This document shows, piece after piece, positions 49,350-59,980 of a stretch of DNA of 64,000 nucleotides. Origin of the DNA: Pyrenophora tritici-repentis (taxonomy: Eukaryota > Ascomycota > Dothideomycetes > Pleosporales > Pleosporaceae); assembly GCF_003171515.1 (NCBI RefSeq), contig NC_089398.1, forward strand, positions 186,001 through 250,000. Reading direction: 5' to 3'. Positions within the stretch are counted from its first letter, which is position 1. Every line of letters begins with the position of its first letter. The position numbers and the translations under genes are program-made. Below the pieces are notes generated by a model, which saw only the letters and a list, made by a program, of their open reading frames with translations, had not been told where the DNA came from and did no database searches.

Positions 49350-50351
49350 AACCTAGGATTGTTCTCACCTGCTGCTGCAATCGTCACTCTGCTCGAGTCG
49401 CACGTTGCTATACCGCGTTCGCCACAACGCACCTGTTACCGCGTTCACCCACGACGCACATTGCCTGGATCTCTGCCTTGATCCTTACACACACGACTAC
49501 AGCCTCTGCAATGGCTACTAAGTCAGACCCAGCTGTGACGCGTGTCACTGTCATTCTCAACACACCGGACGACTAGTTTACCTAGTTGTTTATTCGCCGA
49601 GACGTTGCTAACCGCCACGGTCTCTGGCAGTACATCAATCCTAACGTAGCTAGGGAGCTTCTCCCTGAGCTAGCGGAGGCTCCTGAGCCTCAACTCATTA
49701 ACTACTAGGCTGGAGCTACTAGGCTCTCTGACCTAACTGCAGACGACCGAGAGTCCTACCGATGGGAATGCGATCGATGGGAGCGCCGCCGCTCCGAGTA
49801 CCGCACCTAGAAGAAGGCTCTGGCCGACCTAAACACGGACATCAGCAAGACGATTGCTGTACGCCACATACATCTAATTAAGGATCACGAGACACCCTAC
49901 GACCGGCTGGTCGCTCTCAAGAAGTTCCTTTGCCCAACCGACGCAACTCGCCGCCGCGAGCTTGCCGACAAATACAACGCTCTCAAGACTGCTCCACGAG
50001 CCACGAAGAAGGTCGAGCAATGGCTAGCCAACTGGACATACATTACCGCTTAGGGCAAGACGGTTAGTCTACCAGAGACTAACGGCAACCGACCGCAAGA
50101 GGACTTTCTGATCGCTTGCAAGGCACTCGATTAAGAGTACGCCACATCCTGCCTACGCGAGATCTTTAAACATGAAGCACGAGGCACCACTGCAGAGATC
50201 TCATCTCTTGAGACGTACGTCGCCGAGATGACCACATACCTACGCCGCACAAAGCCTCACTCTACTAGCCTGGCAGTCTCTGCTGCTAAGCTCGGAATCA
50301 CGAAGCCGACTGAGACTCCATCAACTAGTCGAGGTTACCGTGATAGCGCTT

Positions 50352-50513
50352 CACAGTCCGCAACAATCAATTAAGTGGGTCCTAGAAGGTTCAGATTGGA
50401 TTGATTGATTACCGCTTTAAGCCTAGTAGTTACCTATAGGAGTTTAAGCCCTACCTAGATAGGTAAGTGGGTCTAGGAGAGTGACCGGATTGAATTGATT
50501 GTTGCGGAGTCTA
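50352..50513. mobile_element. 162-bp hAT-type MITE in Copia-2 gag, TSD tagcgctt
   Basis: It runs from CACAGTCCGCAACAATCAAT to GTTGCGGAGTCTA, with tagcgctt at 50344-50351 and 50514-50521. It is the reverse-orientation twin of 24458-24619. Confidence 0.95.
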
Positions 50514-53311
50514 TAGCGCTTAACGTGACGGCGCACGGCCAACACCTACCTGCGTCTGCGGGAAGAAGCATTAGTACACTAACTGCTTCATACTGAATCT
50601 ACGCCACCTAGCACGTCTAAAGACCTATCAACCTGCAGCTAAGGCTGTACGCAAGGTTGAGGAAGCGCGGAAGGACTCTAAAATTAATGCGCGCATTAAG
50701 GCTGCTCTTGAGAGGTGGTTGACCCGCTAACCTCAGAGCAATGGATCACTGCGAGTCAATAACAGCGAGCCACCTACCAACACAGACACGTTCGTGATAT
50801 CGACTAGCCCATTTCTCAAGCCTCTTCACGATGGCCACGACAGTCACAGCCGCGTCTGCCACGATAATAAGGTTGTCATTGCAATTGACGCTCGCACTAA
50901 GCCTGTAGAAGCCCTCACAATAATAGCTGTCGATAACACTACTTAGACTAAACTACGCAACCGATGGATTGTCGATCCAGGATCTAACACTCACGTCGTC
51001 AACACAGAGGCATAGAAGGGCTAGAGGAGGACGAGCGATAATCCAGAACGCCGCTCTGTTAACGCTGGCAATAGCTGTATTCTTATTACAGCTTAGGGCA
51101 CGATAAAACTCGTCGCTTATACACTAAATAAACAGCTAACGCTAGAGCTGACGCACGTCGCGTACGTCGAAGGTTTCCTAACTAGCGTCTTAGGACTAGC
51201 TCGCTGCTAATCAGAGTCAATCTACTTCGACTCTAGCCGCGACGTCCTATACATGCGCCAACCATCGAACGTTATCGCGCAACTCGAATATAATGGAGGA
51301 CATTGGCTTATTGATGCAGAGCCATCACGCCGACCACCACTGTCGCTTCTCCACTCACCGCTGAGTACGTTTGGGACATCATATCGCCCGTCGTACGCGC
51401 CAAAGCCTGCTAACGTCGTTAATCGGCGCGCTGCTTATCAGATTTGGGGCCACCTAGGTCGAAAGGCAGTCGACCAGCTCGAATCGAACGTCACTAGTAT
51501 CCAATTGACAGGAGACCACATAGACTGTCTCTGCCAGACCTGCACCGAAGCTCGGATGACTCACATCATCTCGAGACGCCTGGCTGAGAGCCGCGCACAA
51601 CGACCATTCTATCGAATCGCGATAGACTTGATCTACATCATCCCTATAGGAGAGGAGTGTATTGACGGCAGCAAGTACGCCGCACACTCTATAGACGAGT
51701 ACTCAAAGTGGCATGAGATCGCCACAATCAAGCGAAAGGACAAGCCGACACTTACTCGTTGGTTTATGGCCTTAATCCGCCGAATTCAGCGCGTGTACGA
51801 CGCGGACGTAGTCGCCATCCAATGCGACAACGAGAAAGGATTTGGCAATGATCTAATCAACACGACAGAAGAGCTTAGAATGCTCTACGAGCCTGCTCCA
51901 CCTAGTACAAAGGAGCCGAATAGACTCATTAAGCGCGCAGGCGGAGTTCTCACTCAGCGAGCTCGCGCTATGCGCATACATGCTCACCTGCCCAAGAATC
52001 TATCACATAAGATGTATCGCACTGCCGCATACATCCTCAACCGCACACCTACCGAAGCACTAGGATGGAAGACACCGTACGAGATCGTATAGGGACGAAA
52101 GCCACTCGTCGCTCATATGAGGCCTATCGGCTGTCGCACCTACGTCTACAACCGCGATCTGAGAGCTGCCGACAAGCTTAAATCGCGCACTCTTATCAGC
52201 CACCTTGTTGGCTACCAAGGCACCAATATCTTCCGCATATAGCTTCCTACAAAGAATACTGTTATCGTCACACGCGACATCACATTCGAACCCACGCTCT
52301 TCTTTGATAGGATAGACGGCTACGCCTCTACGCTAGTAATCGAGGAGGTGATCGAGCTACTTAAGTATCTAGAGATGCCTCAAGACGACGATATCAGCAT
52401 CGAGGACCTGTTGACCGCTCGTCAGCGTCAGCACAGTCGCCAAACAGCACCTGTGACCTCAGCTCCGACGGCTGGAGGCTCCCAGGTGGGGGGTGAGATG
52501 GCTGACGACGCACTCAAATCAAATCAACCTAAGGAGGACACAATACATGTAATTCCTAAGGGCTATCGCCTGCGAGGCGAGAAAGCGCCACAAGACGTTA
52601 ATCTTAACCTAACCAACACGAACCTTATTGTCTCTAGCAAGCGAAGTCGAAAGCTAAGAGATCTAAATAACTTTGCTGTACAGGTCTACGCTAAGAGGCT
52701 AGGACCTGAGCCTCTAGTCGATTACCTGCGAGCTTTCTCAACCGAGATTCTCTGCGACAGGGCCTCCGCAAGCGCAGACAAAGTACCACGGATCCATCAA
52801 TCACAGCTGCCGCCTCTACCGAAGTCAGAAAACCAGCTTAATACACACATGTTTGGCGATCAATTTCGACACGCTATAGAGATTGAATGGCGAGATCTAC
52901 GTGCCAAAGGCGTCTTTGGACACACAGAGCAATCAAAGGCCACCGCAGATAGTGAGATCCTGCCGCTGATGTGGGTCTTCTCGTACAAGACGGATGGAGA
53001 TAGATATCTCTCAAGGTTTAAGGCTCGACTCGTTGTCCGAGGAGACCTCCAAGCTCCGATAGACGATACGTACGCTGCTACACTCGCTATCCGCAACTTT
53101 CGCGCTCTTATCGCAATCGCTAATTACTTCGATCTCGAATTGAAGCAGTATGACGTCCCTACTGCCTTCTTAAACGCAAAGACTAACCGCAAGCTATACG
53201 CTGAAACACCTAAGGCCTTCCGCCATATTAAAGGCGAGATCATGCTGGTGCTCCGCGCCCTCTACGGCCTGAAGGAGGCACCAATCCTATAGTACAATGA
53301 GCTACGTCGAC

Positions 53312-56300
53312 CAGACTCCGCAACAATCAATCCAGATTGGTCAGATTGATTGATTTGATTGGTCATTTGGAGTTTTTACCAACTCAATCAACTCAATCTA
53401 AGCTTTTCAAAATAGCTAATCAAATCAACTTGCGAAGGTCAGATTGATTGATTTGATTAGTTAGATTGATTTATTATTAACGAGTTGTAAGGCGAGTAGT
53501 GTCGTATTAAGAGAAGGTTTTTGGTGTTGAAGATAGTTATCTTGGACCCCTATCTCGCTTAGCTTGTGATCCCTGTCGGCCGGGCAAGCCAGTCTCTATG
53601 CATTCACTTCTCACCAGCTAGCTCTCCTCTTATAGGACTAGCTCCTTCTGCTTAGGGGCTAGCCTCTTCTAGGCTTCACCCCGCACCTATATAGCTAGTC
53701 CTTCGCTGTTCTTAATACAACAACGATTTCGCTCACTCAGTTCCCTAATAATCCCTTACACACAACACTAGTTGCCTAGCTACCTATACAGACATTTTTC
53801 TTTAGTGTTTAGTATCGCCCACGATGGCCAAACGCTCTCGAGTTCCCACCAATACTGCTGCCGCCGCCGCCGCCGCCAAACGGGCGCGCCTATCAAGGCC
53901 CTCTGTCCTATCTCAGCGATCGCTGTCGCCTCAGGAAACCCTTGGCGCCGCCGTAAGCCAGGCCACAACGTTTGAGTCGCAATTTTTCGAGTCGCAAACA
54001 GAGGAGGAGGGTGCGGCTGAGGGCAGCCAGGCTGGTACAGCAGCAACAACAGAGGCTAGTGTTGATACAGAGCCTGATAATGGCGATAACTTTGACGGCA
54101 TTAACTGGGATCGCCTCCCTCGGTTCATGAAGCCTCTTACAACTGGGCGGCGCGTCAAGAGTTGGATCTTTCAACATGGATATCGCGTTGTTGAGCTCTA
54201 CGATCAGAATCGAGTGTGGTTTGTATGCAAATACTGCCACATCCACAAGGTCATTGACACTGGCGGCAGTGGAGTTTTTGACGTATCAAAGGCCACCTCC
54301 TCAGCTGCAGCTCATCTTGGCCTTCAGAAACGAGGCCATGGCTTTACAAAAGACGGCCTGAAGCCTCGAAGAACAGGGCAGCAACTCTCTCTACGACAGA
54401 CGCTGGAGACTGGTGTTGCAGTCTCTCAAGAGGCTGCCAACGCGATGGGCAACTTCAACATCCAGCAGTTTCGTGAAGTTGCAGTGTTCTGCCTTCTTGA
54501 TAACAACTTGCCAATGGAGCTACTTGCAAGGCCGTCCTTTCGCGAGATGATTAGCCTTGCAAACCCAGAGGCAGAGGCAGCTTTGTGGGTAAGTCCTCGC
54601 AGTGTAGCTACCTACGCAATGCGCCTCTTCCAATATATGCAGCCACAGATTGTCTGCGCTCTGTCAGAAGCTGCAAGCAAGATCCACATAAGCTTTGATG
54701 GTTGGACGACAAAGGGTGGCAAGCGTGGATTCTTTGGAGTCGTTGCACACTTTGCTAACGCCTCTGGAGTGATACAAGATCTCCCCATCGCCCTCCCACA
54801 TCTCGCAGGCTCTCATACTGGTGATGCTATCGCTGATACAATTAAAAAGACGCTCCAAGAATACAGTATTGGGAGTGATAAACTCGGCTACTTCGTCCTC
54901 GACAATGCTGCAAACAACGATACTGCAGTCTCCTCGCTCGCCCACGCGTACGACTTCAACGCTGCTCACCGACGCCTCCGCTGCGGCCCTCACACGCTTA
55001 ACCTTATTGGCCAGGCAATTATCTTTGGCAGCAATCAAGAGGCGTACAACAACAACAACGACGAGCAGCTCCAAACAGAGGAGGTGTACATGCAGGAGTG
55101 GCGTCAAGAAGGGCCCTTAGGTGTACTTATCGACGTTATCAACCATATAAAAACGCCTCAACAACACGAAATTTTCCGAAGCTTCCAAACCGCCGCCAAC
55201 GCCGAGTTGCCAGCTAGAGAGCGCCTCCACGTACTTGAGCCTGTGAAGCCTGTTGTTACACGCTGGAACTCTTACTACGCTGCCTTCAAACGCGCAACTC
55301 AACTCCAGGCAGCATACAACTCTTACGCTGAGCACTACATTAACGCACTCTCCCTTGAAGATCGCCGCGCTTGTCAACGTGGCAATAAACTCCCTGAAGC
55401 ACCTAGTTGGATGAGATCAACAGGACTTACAGCTGCTGATTGGGCGGTGATAACAGAGTATCAGGACTGCCTAGAGCCGCTTAAGCTTGCTACGGAGAAG
55501 CTTGAGGGTCGCGGAAAGGCAGGCAAATACGGCGCTATATATGAGACTATTCCTGTATTTGAATACGTACTTGGCGCGCTCGAAGCCCGTACGCGCTCGT
55601 ACGAGCAAGTTGACTTCAACCCACCTGATGCGCCTGAAGATCACCTCTTTGTTAACCTCCGCGCCGCCTGGAGTAAGGCCAACGATTACTACAACAAGCT
55701 CGATCGATCGCCAGCATACTACGCTGCTACCTGCCTCCATCCATACTACAAATACTACTGCGAGAACAGCTGGGTGGATAAGCCAGAATGGCTAACATCA
55801 GCCAACGCTGGCTTCCTGCAGCTCTGGCAGTCGTATAAGCCTCAACGTACACGTCCTCTATCTCAAACAACTGCAAAACCAAGGCATAGAGGAATAGATG
55901 ATGTGATTGGCGCCCTCGTACGGCGCAACAAGGCTCAGGTAGAGGCTGCCCACGACGATGAGTACGAGCGCTGGAGAACTCAAGAGCCAGAGTGGACAAG
56001 CGAACAGTATCTTAGCGATGGCCACCCAGTCAAGTACTGGATTCAATTACGCTCAAAATACCCGTGTTTGAGCCAGTTTGCGATTGATATACTCACGATA
56101 CCAGCATCTAGTTGCGACTGCGAGAGGCTCTTTAGCGAGCTTGGCGATTTACTTGAGCCGCGCCGGCGAGCTCTTGGCAGCGAGTTACTTGCTGCCCTTC
56201 AGCTTGTACGTTCGTGGAGACGAGCTGGCTTTGACGGCTTGTACAACAACGGTGATGATGAAGATAAGTGGAGTGACGTCAAAGATGAGGAGATTGTACA

Positions 56301-56506
56301 ACAGTACGATATAGAAGGCTGGAGTACAACACCATAACCCCCTGTATACTACTTCTTAGCATCAATCAGCCAATCAACCAATCAATCGCAATCAATCTGC
56401 TCAAAAACCCTAACAATCAATCCGCAATCAATCAGCAGCGTCGCCGCAAGCTAATCAAACCAATCGACAACCTTAAGATTGATTGATTTGATTGTTGCGG
56501 AGTCTG
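53312..56506 (+). mobile_element. hAT-3 DNA transposon with intact transposase, TSD acgtcgac
   Basis: 3195 bp with termini CAGACTCCGCAACAATCAATC and GATTGTTGCGGAGTCTG. acgtcgac lies at 53304-53311 and 56507-56514. Subterminal zones (53325-53475 and 56360-56490) are rich in GATTGATT / AATCAATC. It is inserted in the RT domain of Copia-2. Its coding region shows none of the host copia's stop codons. Confidence 0.97.
53824..56337 (+). CDS. hAT-3 transposase
   Basis: 837 aa from MAKRSRVPTNTAAAAAAAKR. The BED-like finger WFVCKYCHIHK ... SAAAHLGLQKRGH lies at about residues 135-180. The catalytic region has FDGWTTKGGKRGFFGVVAHF and YFVLDNAANNDTAVSSLA. The GPHTLNLIGQAIIFG segment follows. The hATC domain IPASSCDCERLFSELGDLLEPRRR is near residues 755-780. 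It is closely similar in order and length to hAT-2 (32577-35141). No introns are needed and the ATG is isolated just downstream of the subterminal repeats. It is the best candidate to mobilise the CAGACTCCGCAACAATC MITEs in this window. Confidence 0.95.
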   Translation: MAKRSRVPTNTAAAAAAAKRARLSRPSVLSQRSLSPQETLGAAVSQATTFESQFFESQTEEEGAAEGSQAGTAATTEASVDTEPDNGDNFDGINWDRLPRFMKPLTTGRRVKSWIFQHGYRVVELYDQNRVWFVCKYCHIHKVIDTGGSGVFDVSKATSSAAAHLGLQKRGHGFTKDGLKPRRTGQQLSLRQTLETGVAVSQEAANAMGNFNIQQFREVAVFCLLDNNLPMELLARPSFREMISLANPEAEAALWVSPRSVATYAMRLFQYMQPQIVCALSEAASKIHISFDGWTTKGGKRGFFGVVAHFANASGVIQDLPIALPHLAGSHTGDAIADTIKKTLQEYSIGSDKLGYFVLDNAANNDTAVSSLAHAYDFNAAHRRLRCGPHTLNLIGQAIIFGSNQEAYNNNNDEQLQTEEVYMQEWRQEGPLGVLIDVINHIKTPQQHEIFRSFQTAANAELPARERLHVLEPVKPVVTRWNSYYAAFKRATQLQAAYNSYAEHYINALSLEDRRACQRGNKLPEAPSWMRSTGLTAADWAVITEYQDCLEPLKLATEKLEGRGKAGKYGAIYETIPVFEYVLGALEARTRSYEQVDFNPPDAPEDHLFVNLRAAWSKANDYYNKLDRSPAYYAATCLHPYYKYYCENSWVDKPEWLTSANAGFLQLWQSYKPQRTRPLSQTTAKPRHRGIDDVIGALVRRNKAQVEAAHDDEYERWRTQEPEWTSEQYLSDGHPVKYWIQLRSKYPCLSQFAIDILTIPASSCDCERLFSELGDLLEPRRRALGSELLAALQLVRSWRRAGFDGLYNNGDDEDKWSDVKDEEIVQQYDIEGWSTTP

Positions 56507-57720
56507 ACGTCGACAGCTTGTCAAGCTAGGTCTAAAGCTAGTCGAAGGCTTTCCTTGCTTGTACACGAGCCGCTGGCTTATCCTATTCGTCTACGTTGAC
56601 GACATTGTTATGGCGTTTCATCGATCAAACGCCTATCACCACCGGTCCTTCGAGAAGGATCTAGTAGACCTATACAACATCAAAGCGATGGGGGACCTTA
56701 CCTAGTTTCTCGGTATTCGCATCGTCCGCGATCGAGCTCTGCACAAAACCTGGCTAGTCCAAGACGCTTTCATCGACAAGGTGTGCGCTCGATTTAGCAT
56801 CGAGGCTGTGGGCAAGGCTCCAGACGTCCCGCTGACGGAGAACTGGATGCCACAGTCTACTAAGGAGACTGATACTGCTCGTACGAAACTCTACCAGCAG
56901 CTTGTTAGTTCCCTTGCATACATTGCTGTCTGGGGTAGACCTGACGTCGCTCGAACGCACGTCGTCTTCGCCTGCCACCTCACCAACCCAGGACAGTCTC
57001 ACGTCTCGAAGATCCGCCAGACCTGGCGCTACCTGCTTAGCACGAAGGCTCTCGCTCTTGAAGCCTCTGCTAGCGCGCAAGACATAGCTGAGTATCTCTC
57101 CGACGATCCGACGTATCGCGATCCTCTCTTCTTTGGATCATCCGACGCCTCGTATGCTGACGAGCCTGAGACGCGCCGCAGCTCTCAGGGGTACGCATTC
57201 AAGTTTAGAGGACTTATGATCGACTAGAAATCTACTGTCCAGCGCACAGTCACAAAATCAACCACAGAATCTAAACTGCTCTCACTTTCCCTCGCAGCCT
57301 CGCAGATAGAGGAGTGGATGCGCTTCTTCGCTGGTATTGACCTTACGCTCGACTGCACGCCTACCATCTGGTGCGACAACCAGCAGACTGTTAGTATTGT
57401 CACGAAGGAGCATAATAAGCTTCATACAAAGATTAAGCACGTCGACATCCACCAGCTCTGGATTCGACAGGAGGTCACCGCCTCACGCATTAACGTCAAA
57501 TAGGTACCTACTGATCATATGCCTGCTGATGGACTCACGAAGGTACTGCCAAAGCAGAAATTTATGGAGTTTGTCCGCTAACTTGGCCTCGTGGATATCA
57601 CTGAGCGCCTGAGGGGACTACGTTAAGCTAATGGAGACGACCTCGACGGCATCTATATACACTGATCCTGTTCAGCTGTCGTTGACTCCCTGCCTGCGCG
57701 TCTACGCCAGCTGGGGGGTG

Positions 57721-57899
57721 TGTCACGGTTTGGGGTCTCTCCTGCAGTCGCAACTCACATTTGTAATGGAACGATGCCTATTTGGGACTAGCACGGTTGA
57801 CGTCACCCATCTACATAAACTTTCCATAGCTTGTACAATACAACCTCAGTTCAATCCTTCAATTCTCCGCACATGCGCACTGTTCACTCCACCGCAACA
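57721..57899 (+). repeat. Copia-2 3' LTR
   Basis: 179 bp, preceded by the polypurine tract ggggggtg and followed by the target copy ctaga. Confidence 0.95.
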
Positions 57900-57904
57900 C
57901 TAGA

Positions 57905-58430
57905 TAACGTTCTTCTAGTCTTCAATCGTCTAGTCTTTATGCTTAAGACACTACTTAAGCCGAGCTTCCTTTATCTTCTTCGTTAATCTAGGCTTCTTCG
58001 TTGGCTTCGTCTTTTTGTAGCCTGCTTTCTTTAAGATTCGCCACACTGTAATATCTGAGATATCGAATCCCTCTTGGCTAAGCGCGCCGGCAATGTTAGC
58101 GCAAGACCTCTCTCGTCTATAGTGATTAGTGCGTACGCTATTGACTACCTTCTCTAAGAACTCTCCCTACTTTAATAACCGACCAGAGCGAGAAGCATCT
58201 TTAAGATACTTGTCTTGGATCTTAATAGGCCGTTGGCAAGGATCAAAGCTACGCTTAATAGCTTAAGCAAATATATCATTAATTGTCCGCTTTTTAATAC
58301 TAGCTAAAAAGGTAATCTCCTCGTTCGACTTACCAGTAGCCTTAAGAGAAACAACAAGAGCACGTGTAGAGATATCGTAAGGAGCTATAATTAGGTGTAG
58401 AAGACAGCGACGACTGCTGCATGAGGTTGA
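57905..58430 (-). pseudogene. Tc1/mariner transposase, N-terminal half
   Basis: On the minus strand the translation shows APYDISTRALVVSLKATGKS ... IKKRTINDIFA with helix-turn-helix character, then SQEGFDISDITVWRILKKAG, the second HTH. In-frame TAA/TAG codons interrupt it. It lies just inside the right TIR and continues at 49153. Confidence 0.82.
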
Positions 58431-58529
58431 ATGAAAATGCCACGTCAGCTCGGAGATATGTCCGAATTAAGAATGTGGCTGATACCCCTGCTCGCCAAGG
58501 TGGGCAAGGACTTTTGAAAGGCACCTCCG

Positions 58530-58715
58530 TACGTCGTAATCCGGCACGCTTAGGGTAGGACGCTTGCTCTTCTGAGGGGTAGTCGGCGGCGGAATCTCCG
58601 GTCTAAACGACAAGAACTCTGACGTGTCTGATCGTTGTTCGGGAAGATCGGTTACAGGCTGTCGCTTGATTTCCCTCTTTGATCCGCTACTACTGCTGGT
58701 TTGGCCGCTACTCAT
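58530..58715 (-). pseudogene. Gypsy-like gag, N-terminal piece
   Basis: The ATG at 58715 opens MSSGQTSSSSGSKREIKRQP ... RPTLSVPDYDV, which runs straight into VEMMSVRLAAG at 48263 when the Tc1 element is removed. An upstream in-frame alternative begins at 58781. Confidence 0.7.
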
Positions 58716-59227
58716 ACGCGCTAAACCAAGAACTAGTGTTGCATAAAAAACAAGAGTAATAGCCAAAAAGGTTGTGCACAAAGATGTTACCGTTGCTTTG
58801 TTGAATACTGTTTAGTGCAGCTCTCTCTTTAGAAGCGCGACTGACAACTCTTTTATCTAGTCGCTCACCGACTTTCCTGTACTTTCTGAGTACCTTTCGA
58901 AACTCTCCGCTGGCACTGCCAGCTCATCTTCTTTCTTGAAGTTGCATCTTTGACCGCTTGTTGTGTGTTTCCGATTCGTGTTCGGCCGTGACGCGGCGAA
59001 TATGTGTTGATTTCTGGCCCTAGCTCCTGTCCGAAAGGCGCTTAGCCGCCTCCTAATTCCTCGCCGCCTCTCGCGCCGAGTTTGGGGGTTTGCCGCTCTC
59101 CCTAGGACCGCCCTGTTTTGCGCGTCCATTCTCGCAGTTTGAACACCTCTCAGATGTTACTGTACAGCTTTTCTCTTTCTGCTCTAGAATCTAAATAACT
59201 CTCGACTATGCTCTTATACTTTTTTCT
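58716..59227. other. Probable leader of the gypsy-like element; no gene seen
   Basis: No domain or RNA is recognised. The small minus-strand frame at 58857-59129 is Arg-rich and has no recognisable family. Confidence 0.4.
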
Positions 59228-59403
59228 TGTTAGGGTCTCACAGGATCAGATATTTAAAACTGTGTTGAATTACAAAGTTTTTGCAGTACCGAGTTTCTAA
59301 GAAACTTCGGTAGAATTAAATACATGTGTGGGGCAGCGGGGCCTCGGCACCCGAGGCGCCGGCGTGGTCCGTGCTCAGAACACCAAGGTTCCAAACCATG
59401 ACA
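59228..59403 (-). repeat. Chromovirus 3' LTR
   Basis: 176 bp. It contains gtttttgcagt (59277-59287), complementary to the primer site inside the other LTR. Confidence 0.95.
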
Positions 59404-59422
59404 CGTCCCCCCTCCAAAATGC

Positions 59423-59980
59423 TCAAAGTCCCGACTGAGCGTTCAAACTTCCATTGAAAACACAAAGCAGGGCAACGGCAAGCTGCCCGTTGTCGTCATA
59501 ATCATGAAAGGTGGCGTGAGGCCCAGGGCGCCCAGGGTTGCGGTCGTGAAAGTCCTGGACTGACTCCTTGCTGCCGCGCAGGTTGAAGTAGGGTTGCCAG
59601 CCTTCAGACTGGTCGTTGCCGACCCATTCAACTTTGTACTGGAGGCAACCACGGCGGCCAGTATAGGGGTCGTTCATTGTATTTCGTATGCGGGAGTCTA
59701 AGACTTGAGCGATAACATACTCTGTGTCGCCCTCATCGTTCAAATGGACTTCGGGGGGAGCGTTGTCGTTAGCTCTGGGCTGTCCAGGTAGAGCGTCATC
59801 CTCATATGGTTGGAGCAGCCACGGATGAAAAGCGGGAAAAATGTTCTTAAGGCTATCTGGCAGGTCTAGCTCATAGGCCATGTTGTCAATAACACGGGTA
59901 ATCTGGTAGGGACCCATATTCTTGTGGTCTAGCGACTTGACTGGCCTTTCGGTCTTAATATGTTTAGCGTTGAGGAGCAC
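59423..59980 (-). CDS. Chromovirus integrase C-terminus and chromodomain
   Basis: About 185 aa. An integrase GPY-type segment (HKNMGPYQITRVIDNMAYEL) is followed by a linker and a chromodomain (TEYVIAQVLDSRIRN ... YKVEWVGNDQSEGWQPYFNL). Chromodomains direct integration to particular chromatin. The frame differs from the integrase core by one base. The upstream sequence in this frame (PRFAVGDWVLLNAKH) shows that the two were one protein, with an indel in the G run near 60000-60004. Confidence 0.88.
   Translation of the reverse strand: MLLNAKHIKTERPVKSLDHKNMGPYQITRVIDNMAYELDLPDSLKNIFPAFHPWLLQPYEDDALPGQPRANDNAPPEVHLNDEGDTEYVIAQVLDSRIRNTMNDPYTGRRGCLQYKVEWVGNDQSEGWQPYFNLRGSKESVQDFHDRNPGRPGPHATFHDYDDNGQLAVALLCVFNGSLNAQSGL

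Larger units (their letters stand above)
49511..57626 (+). pseudogene. Copia-2 gag-pol, riddled with TAG/TAA and interrupted twice
   Basis: The ATG at 49511 opens MATKSDPAVTRVTVILNTPDD, then stops at positions where the intact Gag at 30297-31385 has Trp (49574, 49583). Knuckle CVCGKKH...NC is near 50550. The gag-pol junction has TAA (50728-50730) where the relative has Gln. Protease reads WIVDPGSNTHVVN (DPG instead of DSG). Integrase is open at 51253-52092. RT has KQYDVPTAFLNA (before the hAT) and FVYVDDIVMA (after it). RNase H has SSDASYADE, TTESKL and WCDNQQT. The end is about 57626. No full product is possible. Confidence 0.92.
49154..57899 (+). mobile_element. Copia-2, full-length but RIP-damaged, TSD ctaga
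   Basis: 179-bp LTRs lie at 49154-49332 and 57721-57899 (TGTCACGG ... CGCAACA), with ctaga at 49149-49153 and 57900-57904. The polypurine tract ctggggggtg ends at 57720. The primer site is 49333-49349. Insertions inside are a 162-bp MITE (50352-50513) and a hAT (53312-56506). Net length is about 5.4 kb. Confidence 0.97.
48264..58529 (-). mobile_element. Tc1/mariner-type transposon with 79-bp identical TIRs, hosting a copia
   Basis: TIRs at 48264-48342 and 58451-58529 start CGGAGGTGCCTTTCAAAAG and match 79 of 79. The flanking target is TA (48262-48263 and 58530-58531). Without the copia (49154-57899 plus ctaga) it is about 1.5 kb, normal for the superfamily. Confidence 0.95.
46421..59227 (-). 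mobile_element. Gypsy-like element, decayed, gag region only, split by a Tc1/mariner element
   Basis: Gag sequence lies at 58530-58715 and continues at 48263 down to about 46800, once the Tc1 element (48264-58529) and one TA are removed. No LTR or pol of this element is identified. The left edge is the hAT-4 end and the right edge the chromodomain gypsy LTR. Confidence 0.7.
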
